NCBI GenBank assembly: GCA_949358305.1
Contig: OX442319.1
Coordinates: forward strand, 3,968,001-4,032,000
Direction of reading: 5' to 3'
Length of the DNA: 64,000 nucleotides
From: Strigamia acuminata
Taxonomy: Eukaryota; Arthropoda; Chilopoda; Geophilomorpha; Linotaeniidae
The notes under the pieces were generated by a model. That model was not told where the DNA came from, ran no database searches, and was given only the letters and a program-made list of their open reading frames with translations. Positions 1 to 9,900 of the stretch are shown piece by piece (the stretch's first letter is position 1; each line of letters starts with the position of its first letter). Both the position numbers and the translations under genes were made by a program.

Positions 1-436
1 TTTGACTCGTGTGAGTTAACATATGTATTTTTAAATCCCCACTTCCAATGCAGGAAAAAGCACATAAATGACAATTGACTGCTTCTTTTGTAGTATGAGT
101 CTTTACATGACTACTCAAAATCCTTGCACTACTACACGAATAAACACACAACTGGCAAGTAAATAATTTGTTCCTTGAATGGGTTGTTAAATGTTTTTTT
201 AAATCCCTACTTTGGGTGCAGGAATAATCACAAAAACGACACTTCAATGGGTTTTTCTTCCTGTGACATCGCGTGTGGTAATCCAACTTCTGCTTAGTCC
301 TAAAGGAAACAGAACACACGTGGCATTTGTAGGGCTTTGCACCAACGTGAATCAGCATGTGTGACTTCAAACACGAATAAAACGAACTCGAATAATCACA
401 CCGACTACAAGTGAAGCGCTGTTGTTTGCTCGTCAT
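1..436 (-). CDS. C2H2 zinc-finger protein, 5' part (truncated by window edge)
   Basis: The ATG is at 436 reading leftwards, and the frame stays open for all 145 codons to the window edge. It encodes five C2H2 fingers in tandem, of the CHxC...HxxxxH type (first CSRC, then CHVC, CRFC, CQLC, CHLC), starting MTSKQQRFTC. It is the paralogue of the nine-finger protein at 16666-17457, with scattered substitutions such as Cys for Ser in the second finger's linker. C2H2 arrays usually bind DNA in the nucleus; the target cannot be read from sequence. The 3' part lies outside the window, so whether this copy is functional is unknown. The start is chosen because it is the only ATG ahead of the first finger and is shared with the other copy. 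Confidence 0.9.
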   Translation of the reverse strand, partial: MTSKQQRFTCSRCDYSSSFYSCLKSHMLIHVGAKPYKCHVCSVSFRTKQKLDYHTRCHRKKNPLKCRFCDYSCTQSRDLKKHLTTHSRNKLFTCQLCVYSCSSARILSSHVKTHTTKEAVNCHLCAFSCIGSGDLKIHMLTHTSQ

Positions 437-631
437 TTTGGATTTGGAAAAATATCGATTTCAAGCTGAATGTGCGGGAAAATGTATGTTTTGCAATCAA
501 TCACACCGAAATAGAACTTATTCTGAAATTGAAAGAAAATTAACATTAGAAACATAATTTTTATCAATAATATCGCTTTCTTACCGTAATCAAGTGGGAA
601 TTTCGCGTTTTTAATCCCGTGTTCGGCAGTT

Positions 632-672
632 GGTTATGACTAGGACGATTAACTAATCGTCCTAGGTTATGA
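632..672. repeat. 26-bp palindrome flanked by 8-bp direct repeat
   Basis: Two 12-bp arms (CTAGGACGATTA and its complement) around a 2-nt centre lie at 640-665. They are flanked by GGTTATGA at 632-639 and again at 665-672, sharing one base. The duplicate locus near 18185 has only a single GGTTATGA and no palindrome, so this is an insertion in copy A. It could be the relic of an excised hAT-like element, which makes 8-bp duplications, or a filler from break repair. Confidence 0.8.
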
Positions 673-1149
673 TTTGGGCAACCAGGTGGAACCTTGAGCA
701 ATTCTTACCACTACGGCCGTAGAATATTTTCGTGCTCCGGCACTGAAAATCACTTACAGATCGGCAAACTAAAAAATAAATCAAAGGTAAGTTCACAGGT
801 AGCAATTTCATGAACATCGTTTTGTACCCCAATTCTGATCTTTCAGTAAAATGATTTTTTCATTCGCTAACGAATGAAAATTAGCTAGCGAAGGGAAAAC
901 ATAAGATGGCTGGGTGATAGTAAAACCCGATGTAAAGTTGAATTTTGCGCCATCTTTTGGTAAAATAAGATAAAGCGACGTATAGAGCTCCGACTTCGGA
1001 CACCCTGCATATTTACTTTTATAACATAAAAAACAAAATAATTAACTGTTTAACATCCATGCTTATAAAAATTGCTAAATTGGTGTCGAAATTTCCGCAG
1101 ACTTGGGGCAAATCTTATCTAACATTCTAAATACATGTGCGTGTTCCAA

Positions 1150-1554
1150 GGGGCCGTCCATAAATTACGTAACGCCTGGAGGGGGGGGAGGGAGTTTCAA
1201 ATTTTGTTACGGGTTGTTACGACGGGGAGGGGGGGGGGTCTTAATAATGTTACGTAACAAAATTTATTTTAACATTTTTGAAATTTTTTGAAATTTTTTG
1301 AAATTTTTTTTAAATTTTTGTGAAAATTTTTGAAATTTTTTTTAAATTTTTGTAAAAAAAATTAAAATTTGTGTAAAATTTTGTAGTAAAAGCTTGTATC
1401 AAATTTTTTTTTTTGGGGGGGGGGGTAGTGAGTTTTGTTACGTAATATTAATATTCTAGGGGGGGTTTGTGGATTTGTTACGACCTTGTTACAAGGGGGG
1501 GGGAGGGGGTCTAAAAATCGTAAAATCAGCGTTACGTAATTTATGGACGGCCCC
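1150..1554. mobile_element. MITE, GGGGCCGTCCATAAATTACG family
   Basis: Inverted ends of about 26 bp begin GGGGCCGTCCATAAATTACG at 1150 and mirror it at 1529-1554. The interior has long G-runs on the plus strand and repeats of TGAAATTTTT. No coding capacity is seen. The paralogous site in copy B (about 18965) lacks the element. A second member lies at 18598-18839. I cannot assign the superfamily with confidence. Confidence 0.85.
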
Positions 1555-1794
1555 CAAACCAGAAATTAGTGATAGCAATTATTAATTTGTCAGCAATTCT
1601 GTTGTTGTTTCTGATTACGGCTAGCATCAGTAATTATAATTTTTTTTACCTATACTAGCATCTCTGTAATGGTGCATCTTACGATCAATGCAGGGCCGGA
1701 CGTAAGTATTTTGGGGCCCCAAGTAAAATATTTTTGAGGGACTTTGTTTATACCTTGATACCTTTGATTGACATTTTTAATGTGCATCAAGCAA

Positions 1795-2080
1795 TTGACC
1801 CACCTCATACATTAGTCGTGACCTGGTTTTCTCTACTTGTGACACAGACAAGGTATGGGTGTTCATCTGCCACCATAGTTGCTATTTTTCCGTCTTGTGC
1901 TCCATAGTACTAGCAGTGGGATAGGTTATATGAATGTAGTTCATATAAATAAAACTGCAGTGGCCATGTTATTTGTAACATGCAAATAATGCAAAGTTAT
2001 TGTCTCCGCCACATTATGTAAACCATGATGATGCACCAACTCAGATTGCGAATAGACAGTTTGCATCATTTGTCAAAATG
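1795..2080. repeat. Dispersed repeat, partner of 21390-21930
   Basis: Two stretches recur in the same order near 21.4-21.9 kb: the segment around ACAGACAAGGTATGGGTGTT, and the segment 1942-2075 beginning AACTGCAGTGGCC. In the second copy they are separated by extra sequence. No protein is evident. The surrounding 1660-2345 also holds a G/C-rich stretch at 2105-2300 beginning CAGGGGCGGATC, which may be a degraded DNA element. Confidence 0.7.
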
Positions 2081-2345
2081 AGGACGAAGAATGAACCTTC
2101 CGTGCAGGGGCGGATCTAGCTTTTCGGGGGCCCGGGTCTTGAGGTTTTTTCGGGGCCCCTTTATCAAAATTTTTAATAGCGACCTTTCTTCTGTTTTCTT
2201 TTTTTAGTGACTTTTTTTTTTTTTTTTTTTTTAGTACATGGCCCTGAGTCTTGGGTGGCCCCTAGAATTTGGGGGCCCGGGGCTCAAGCCCTATTAGCCG
2301 TATGCTACACCTTCCAGGCTTAAATGAATTTTATTTTTTTAACAG

Positions 2346-3522
2346 CTTATTCTGATCCAGAACATCTAATTAAGTGGGTTGAGGACACCCCCTTTAAATG
2401 TATAGTGATTCTATCTGTCACGTCTATTAAGCGATTTTTTGGCCAAACACAAAGTAGCCGCTAATGAATTAAACACAGTCTACGAAAAATTTAAGGTAAA
2501 AAATTTTGATATTTTTAATTTTTTATTTTTAATTTAATTTTTTTTATTTTTTTTGAAGTGCGAACATACGTTAATTCATCCCATGAAAGGCTCAGCATGC
2601 ATCATAAGATCAAAAACTAATGATTGGAAACGTGGAATTTTTTCAAGCTCACACAAACAGAATCAAATATGCGTGTTAACAGTAGATGACGGACTCGAAG
2701 AAAATGTCCACATTTCTAATGTAATTATAGATTATAAATTATAAATTATAAATTATAAATTTTTATTTCAGGCTAAAGTCATCCAACTTAAGTTTTTAAG
2801 GCATCCAATTTTTATACTTAACCCTTCCAACCCTGAGATGGGTCATTTTGTAACCTCATTTTAAAAAAAATCATTACGGTACTTTTAAAAAAAAAAAAAA
2901 AAATTTTATCTGGTTTTTGGTGACTATTCCTTTGAAACATCATCAGACACTATACCACAGTTGAAATTTTTTTAATTTTTTAAGTTTTTCTATAATTTGA
3001 ACTCAAAGTTTAACTGGGTCAAAAAAGACTCATCTTAGGAGTCCAAAGGACAAAAATTATGATCATCAGCAAGCTCCGCTAATGTCAATCATGTCTACCA
3101 CGTCCATATGGCGTTTACTACATGAATAGGCAATCTAACCTCATTGGCAGGATGTTAGGAATTCCCTAAAACCTGGATTTTGCGCATGCACAGAATCTGG
3201 GTCAAAAAATGCCCATCTTAGGAAGAGATGGGAAGCCAATTCTTTTGGGTTGGAAGGGTTAAACAAAGCCCAAATGGATTGCAATCTGGAAACGTTAACA
3301 TAGACGTTTTTTCTGATGCTCTAGTGCAAAATAAGCTTGAAAAAGATTGTTTTGTTGTCCAAGATGAAGAGGATGTTGCTAGATCCGCCCCTGCTTCCGT
3401 GGGTTTGAAGAATGTTTTTGATGATGGTATGGTCCGGTTCCCAGAAGCCACTGTGTCGTACAGGCAAATAGGTCAGCAATGTTTAAGAGAGAAAATTAAA
3501 ATTTTCTTTATTGCCGTCTGTT
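2346..3522 (+). pseudogene. Tudor-domain-like gene fragment, frameshifted and MITE-interrupted
   Basis: Three exon-like blocks have plausible splice borders: 2346-2495 (acceptor TTTTTAACAG, donor GTAAAA), 2559-2720 (phase 0, donor GTAATT), and 2772 onward (acceptor TTTATTTCAG). Joined in phase they read a Tudor-like pattern: an aromatic/Gly segment (SIKRFFGQ), then AANELNTVYEKFK, KGSACIIRSK, WKRGIF, VLTVDDGLEENVHIS and a FLRHP segment. Tudor domains bind methylated arginine, often on Piwi proteins. The first block needs a 1-bp shift near 2450-2462 to join the frame that reaches 2495. The third block is cut by the MITE at 2822-3258; without it and one TTAA copy, the frame continues through 3263-3522. 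Probably a dead copy. The Tudor assignment is by eye and moderate at best. Confidence 0.4.
2822..3258. mobile_element. piggyBac-type MITE with TTAA target duplication
   Basis: TTAA at 2818-2821 and 3259-3262 flank perfect 12-bp inverted ends CCCTTCCAACCC / GGGTTGGAAGGG. The TTAA duplication and CCC-starting ends fit piggyBac-like elements (Kolobok elements also use TTAA). The 437-bp interior has no ORF. It sits inside an exon-like block of the Tudor-like fragment, and removing it restores a continuous frame. Confidence 0.85.
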
Positions 3523-5436
3523 AAGTATTAACTAATGTAGTGAGCTGCCAATAGATGGCTCTACTAAAATCACATGTAGGAAGTAAATGTTGGGCTATCT
3601 AGTGATGACCTTAAATTTGACCCATGTTACCGGTATTCAATGGGAATGACGTCACGTACAAACACGAAATGAGTTTTAGACGCGTTTTTGAGTTTTTGAA
3701 TGCACCTACTTACCTGCACAGTTTGTGCTGTCACCTAAACTTTGGTTGAGGTTTTGGTGTTTTTATCCAACCCCTGTATTGCCACCCTGCTCCATTGATG
3801 TCTAATGGGGCAGTGAGGAGCTGGTAGTAGTTTATTTGTTAAAGTTAAGGCCTTAAATCATTGTGTTCTTAAGATGAGTGATTTTCTAAACATTTTAAAT
3901 CTCTTAATCCATTTAAATATTGTTAATTATGCACATCACTGAAACTTCTTCCATGTTCATACTGTTACTGTATAAACAGACTTTTTTTGTTATTTTTAAT
4001 TATAGGCTACTTATTATTGGAATTCAAAGAATTTTTAGTGCCCACTTATCTAGTTTATAACATCACTCTTACTGTATAGACGTTTTTGTTATTTTTAATT
4101 ATAGGCTATAAGTTATAGGTATAGGCTACTTATTTTTAATGATAGGCTAGTTATAATAAGACCAGTGGTCTTAATTGTCACTTAGACAAACAGAACTGAT
4201 GAACTAATTTAATTCACCTTCGTTTAATTTCTATTCTAGAGAGAAGTTGTCCGTCTGGAATGAATACCTGAGCGGATCGACGCAAAAGCATTAATGAGAC
4301 AAAGAGCAAACATCAAGCAATGAGAGAGACCGGAAAGCAAGTAATGAGAGAGAGGCTGCAAGCGATCGGGAGAGAGCAGCTCGACACGCAAGCAGCGACT
4401 CGTGTTGGGATTGAAATGAACATCTCGCAATACACACATCCAGTTCGACAGAATTTGGACTATTTCTGAGAGACTAGAATATTAACCATAATACATCTAG
4501 TCCTTTGAAACCACAAAGAAAAGGACATGTCGTAAGTGCTGTTAAGATCATTAAAATGCAGCTAGGAAGTGTATTGACGATAGTAAAGATCCGTATCGGG
4601 CACCATTGAATTATCATGCGACACTGCATGATGATTTAACGGCACCTAGTGCTCTACTCTTTAGTCTTAGGTTAAGAACATTTTTGCCAGGATCGGATAA
4701 GAATTATGGCTATGTTAAGATGATCATTTTTGAAACCCCTTACCGGTATTGAAAGCAGTTCCACGCCACTTTTACCAGCTATTCACTATGTCGAAAAAAC
4801 TATCATGTTTTTCAGTTTTGTTTCCATTAATGTCTGTTAACAAGGGGTGACCTATTAGACACTGTTCCGACACTTGAAAAGTTAAGCTTAGCTGCACTTG
4901 TTTCGTGGTACAGAGGAAGTAGAATTGAATAAGCTTTCAGACTTCGAGACAGTTTGTTGCCCGCAATATGCACCGTCCTCTCTTCTGCAAGGAACCAGGG
5001 CAGCTGATTCCATTTTTGTCAAGTGCTGTGGCGGAAAGTACAACCACTGGTTGACTGCAAGAATTAATATTATCTTTATATCTTATTTACCCCTAAGCAA
5101 CACCTTTAACCATTTTATTTCAGGACTAAGTCTATTAAATTAGCGGCCGACCTGTGATTTAACCCGGATCGCAGCAATTATTACATTTTTTAATTATTTA
5201 TTACTTCTTTTATTTTGTACACTCTTATAGTGTATCAATGTGATTGTTACATTGTTCCAGAAAGTGACCAAATAGCAAAGACTGGTGAGGGGAGATTTTT
5301 CATAACTGCATCTAACTTTCCTTCAATTGTTTTTCTGATTTATGATAGAATACAAAATGTTAGCTGAATGGTTAGCTTATTTTAGAACTGATTTCCATCT
5401 TATTATTTTTCCTTTGTTTATTCTTTCCCTTTATCT
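3523..5436. other. No gene supported
   Basis: AT-rich sequence. It holds a relic half of the GGTGCATTC MITE family (3634-3706, ending GAATGCACC then TA) and short repeats of TTTTTAATTATAGGCTA between about 3990 and 4150. Short open frames around 4236-4440 and 4898-5143 have no recognisable motif. Confidence 0.5.
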
Positions 5437-5923
5437 ATGTTTTTGCCTGGTTTGGAAAAATTTCCCTGGATTATCGTGATAATCTGCTGTATTTTAAATT
5501 TCGGCGCATTCGATTTAATTGAATATTTCCTTTTGCCACTTGTTTTGGGCTATTACTCTTTGGAAAATAAGATCGACCTGCAACCTAAGGTTTCCTTATT
5601 TTGTAAACTCTTAAAATTAAACAGAATCACTTTTGTCTTTGACACAGTAGCCGCTCTCATCTTAATTGAGGGCCTCAAAGTACGATTTCATGGTGCGTCA
5701 CAATGCACGAGAAACAAACTACAGCTGGAATGCTCACGGTCGTTTTATGACCAGCGCAATTTTAATTTCTTCATACTTTGCGTTCTCCATGCTGAAAAAA
5801 AAAACCCATTAGTCGGTCTTAATTCGCTAACATTTTTAGCCACGATTGACTTCCTCTCCATTTCTGGACACATTTACAAAGTATTTTTGTCGTATTTTCG
5901 CATTTCCGACTTGAAGATGCGGT

Positions 5924-5987
5924 TTGCTGCCAGGCACCCATCATCTGACGCGAGCTTAGCTTAGGAGTAGAGAATTCTCTTCATTGC
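5924..5987 (+). repeat. 64-bp direct repeat, left copy
   Basis: Matches 6384-6447 with two visible substitutions. The unit begins TTGCTGCCAGGCACCCATC and ends TTCTCTTCATTGC. The copies are 460 bp apart and bracket the small ORF at 6016-6276. This could be a miniature LTR-type structure or a local duplication. Confidence 0.8.
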
Positions 5988-6015
5988 CGATCAGTTTTTA
6001 GGCCTTGATTCTAAG

Positions 6016-6276
6016 ATGGCCTCCGCAGGCGCTAAGGGCATCATAAAAATAGCAAACATATTATCAACGGCGATTCAACATGCCAAAATGAGAAATCGGA
6101 AGGCTCTTGAGAAGGAAATGCAACGTACTGAAAGAATTAGTCGTATGGAGTCTAGTATAGAGGGTTTGAGGATCATTAAAACACAACAACAGGACGAGAT
6201 TAACGAATTACGAGCAACAGTAAGCAGTATGCGAACACGATTATTCTTTATGGAAGTGCGACACATGAACCGTTAA
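6016..6276 (+). CDS. Small coiled-coil protein, unrecognised
   Basis: An 86-codon ORF with a real ATG in a good context (A at -3, G at +4), beginning MASAGAKGIIKIANILST and ending MEVRHMNR. Residues about 25-80 are rich in Lys, Arg, Glu, Gln and regularly spaced Leu, Ile and Met, as in a coiled coil. No catalytic motif or signal peptide is visible. It lies between two 64-bp direct repeats and just beyond the downstream end of Gypsy-1. It may belong to a small mobile unit or be a host micro-gene; chance is not excluded at this length. Confidence 0.35.
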   Translation: MASAGAKGIIKIANILSTAIQHAKMRNRKALEKEMQRTERISRMESSIEGLRIIKTQQQDEINELRATVSSMRTRLFFMEVRHMNR

Positions 6277-6383
6277 AAGTAAATGTTACTTTTAAAAATT
6301 TAGATGAATTATGATAATAATTTTCTTTCGTTTTTAAGGAATTTTTTTTTTTCGTCGGTGGACGTTTTTTGGAGTAGTCGTCC

Positions 6384-6447
6384 TTGCTGCCAGGCACCCA
6401 TCGTTTGACGCGAGCTTAGCTTAGGAGTAGAGAATTCTCTTCATTGC
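6384..6447 (+). repeat. 64-bp direct repeat, right copy
   Basis: Partner of 5924-5987. After the repeat the two loci diverge at once, which marks the unit's boundary. Confidence 0.8.
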
Positions 6448-6632
6448 ACGTTTTTTAAGTGACGACGCTCTTTCTCAGTGAGGCAAGGTAGTTCGGTCTT
6501 AATTCGGATATCATTATTTTGTGGTGCCTGTAAACTTTCAATCTTTTGGTTAACACAAACCCCTAATAACCTAGTTTTTCTAGAACCAGTGATCTCATTC
6601 AAAATTAACAACATGACAAGCTTTACCATAAT

Positions 6633-6898
6633 TGTAGAATCCGTGCATATTCTACTAAATTTGGGCCTAATGTGCATGTATCTGCCTCAGCCCTAACTAG
6701 GGCTAGCGACGTGTGGGTGGAGAACCAAATAAAAGTAACTGCACTTGTAGATTTAGAAAGTCGACTGATTTATTCGTACTAAATAATGAAAGAATTGCCA
6801 AGGGAATTCCTTGGCAACCGTACAAGGTTTGTGTAATTGATAATGAAGAAAGAACACTATTGTTTAAGCTATTACAATTTAACCAAGCGGACGTAACA
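6633..6898 (-). repeat. Gypsy-1 3' LTR
   Basis: 266 bp, reading TGTAGAATCC...GACGTAACA on the plus strand; on the element's strand it starts TGTTACGTCC and ends GATTCTACA. Same as 11825-12090 in every position I compared. Confidence 0.95.
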
Positions 6899-6909
6899 CT
6901 CCTCCCCGG
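6899..6909 (-). promoter_or_regulatory. Gypsy-1 polypurine tract
   Basis: On the element's strand CCGGGGAGGAG directly abuts the TGTTACG start of the 3' LTR, as expected for the plus-strand priming site. The Gag-Pol stop codon (6910-6912) is immediately upstream, so there is no 3' untranslated spacer. Confidence 0.85.
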
Positions 6910-9900
6910 TTATGGCTTGGTATTGTCATAACCAAACTTGTCTGGACGCTTCCTATCACGCTTCGATCGACGTAAAATCTGTTCAGGTGCAGGAACGTCC
7001 ACCGATGGAGGAACTGGAGTCGTACATCTTAACTGTGTGGTAAGATCAACAGGGTGGACCACAGGTGTCTGATCAGGGGCATGGTCAACAGCAACGTGTA
7101 ATGGTTGTTGATATGTTGCAGAAGCCAAACCTAATACAGGGTTCAATGATGTTACAACAGTGGGTGATGATGGAGGTGAAAATGATAAGTCATGTATACA
7201 ATTGGGTGAATTTAATGACACATCAGGTATTGCCTGAATCGGTCTCGCAATTCGTGCGAGAGGGGCAAATGTTGGTTGTAGCTGTCTTTTCTCTAACCGC
7301 AAATCATTTACTTTGATTATTGGAGGAAGAATTGTATCAACTGGGGCAACAATGGCCTGCATGCCTTCCCCCCCAAATCGACGCAAATGATTGATGTGTC
7401 TAATTATTATACCACCCACTGAAGGCTGCAACTCATATACTACCTGACCCCTTCGACGCTGCACAACCGCCAAGGCCCACTTGGGTCCTGCGGCCAAAAA
7501 TGTACGGTACCAAACTTGCACTCGCAACGGAAAACTTGGTAAGTCTTCCTTAATGCCCTCAACTACCAGGGCACTGGATACGCGGGGATCTGTCCAACGA
7601 TGGACTGCCTGATGCCATAAATCATGTATTTGGCGTTTGAAAAAACGTAATGACGGGGACAGCCCATCTTCTCGCGATGGTGTGGCATGTTGAGTAAGCA
7701 AAATGCGCGGTAGAACTTGATCCCAATTGGTTGAATTAGTCCTGGCCAATTGCTCTTTTGTCCACCGAACAGCGCGTTCCGCTAAACCGTTAGAGCTTGG
7801 GCTATATGGGGGTGAAAAAAGATGGTTAATGAAATTCTTTTTCATGAACATGGCAGTTTCTGCCGACGCAAACTGCGGACCGTTGTCGGTGACAAAAGTA
7901 TGCGGTAATCCGTGAGTAGCGAAGATGCCCCGCAATGCCTTGATAACCATTGCCGAAGTGGCCGTTCTCATGGCTTTGACCTCTATCCAGGCCGAATATG
8001 CATCGACTATTACCAAAAACATGACGTTCTGAACTGGGCCGGCAAAGTCAGCATGCACACGGGACCATGGACCACTCGGAGGTGGCCACGAAACTGATGG
8101 AGCATTTCGCACCATTGGACGCGTTTGCTGACAAAGTTGGCAGGCGGCAACATGAGTCTCAATGTCGATGGTCATTCCTGGCCAATATACGGCTTCACGA
8201 GCCCGTCGCTTCATGGCAACTATTCCTACATGATGTTCATGCAACAGTTGCAATGTTAAAGAAATCAAAGCTCGAGGAATGACCATTCTCCCAAACACAT
8301 ACACAAGCTGATGAGACGCTGATAACCCCCTGCGCAACTGCCATAATGAACGAGGAAAATCTCGTGGTCTCATTGTCGGCCATAGAGTCCTAATGAAAAC
8401 AATGACTTGTTGCAACAATGGATCCGCTAGAGTCCCCTCGACCAATTGCTGTCTGGTCAAAGGGTCCGGGTCCACTGCTGACAACATGTGCAAATCGGCT
8501 GGATATGCCGCGTCATCAGACTGGTCATCTTGGTCAACCGATGGGAGTGGCAATCGGCTAAGGGCATCCGCCTCTCTCAACTTGTCTCCCGGTCTGTACA
8601 AAAGAGTATAATCATATGTTGACAACAATAAGGCCCATCTCAAAAGTCGCGGGCTGATGATGTTAGGAATGGGCTTCTCCAATGCTAAAATCCCCAGTAA
8701 AGGCTTGTGATCTGTGTTAATCACAAACCTGCGACCCGACAAATAGCTGTGAAAACGTTTAATTCCGAAGATAATGGCTGCTGCTTCCTTATCCAATTGG
8801 GAATAATTCCTTTCGGCAGACGATAAGGTTCTGGAAGCAAAAGCGATTGGACGCTCGAAACCATCACTCATGATGTGAACAAGGACAGCTCCCAAACCAT
8901 AAGATGAAGCATCACAGGTAAGACTCAGTGGCTTATGAACATCGTAAAATGTTAATACATTTGCGGAAACCAATATGGCCTTGATCTTGTCAAAAGCCAC
9001 TTGTTGCGCCATTGTCCACCTCCATGGCTGGTCCTTCTGCAAAAGGATGTACAAGGGAGCAGCAATATGTGCCATATGAGGCACAAAAGAAACGTAATAC
9101 GTTACCATACCCAGGAATGATTTAAGAGTATGAACATCCCTGGGTACAGGTAGAAGTCTAATGGCCTCCATCTTTGTTGGTGATGGGGCAATTCCATGCT
9201 GGCTAAGGATGTGGCCCAAGTATTGAACTTGGGGTACCACGAAATGACACTTATCCTTGGCCAACTTGAGACCAGACAAAAGCAATTTGTCAAAAACCAC
9301 CTGTAAGGTGATGAAGTGTTGGTCCAGGGTAGCAGTGGCTACCAAGATGTCGTCCTGGTAGACCAGCACTCCCCTGATACCACTAAAAAGTCCATCAACC
9401 ACTCTTTGGAAAATTCCAGAAGAGGGCGCTGTGCCAAATGGCAGTCGTGTGACCGCCATGAGCCCTCGAGTGGTGTTGACCGCGACCAAGTAGGACGATC
9501 GCTCGGTCAGTGGTATTTGCTGATAAGCTTGGCACAAATCAAGTAAAGTAAAATACTTTGCACCTGCCAAGCCAGCCAATAGGTCAGCTATTAAAGGCAA
9601 AGGGTAAGGATCTGGCAATATGACCCGATTGATGGTGGAACGATAGTCACCGCATAATCTGAGTGACCCATTTGCCTTGACCACAACCACTAAAGGCGTA
9701 GCCCAAAGTGAATGCTTAATTGGCTTAAATATGCCCTGGTCAACCAGCTGGTCAATAGCCAGATCGACCGCTTCCTTACGCGAGTAAGGGACCGGGCGTG
9801 GCCTGAAAAAAATTGGAATTGAATCCGGTTTGATTCGTAACTCAACCGGTGGGCCAGTATACATGCCCTGTCCCATGCGAAAAACAACATCATACTTGGC

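Larger units (their letters stand above)
1..1645. repeat. Segmental duplication, copy A (zinc-finger locus)
   Basis: This block matches 17031-19051 at high identity, covering zinc-finger coding sequence, its upstream region and about 1 kb beyond. It runs off the left edge of the window. The two copies differ by private insertions: copy A carries a 405-bp MITE at 1150-1554 and a small palindrome at 640-665, while copy B carries different MITEs at 17573-18071 and 18598-18839. Read by eye; the exact end near 1645 is approximate. Confidence 0.9.

Noticed and set aside
4236..4439. Arg/Ala/Glu-rich plus-strand reading around 4250-4420
   Set aside because: Several stops and no conserved core; it vaguely resembles basic regions of Helitron-type proteins, but the evidence is too weak.
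5437..5964. 175-codon plus-strand open frame with a hydrophobic start
   Set aside because: AT-rich composition, no motif, and the end runs into the 64-bp direct repeat; likely chance.
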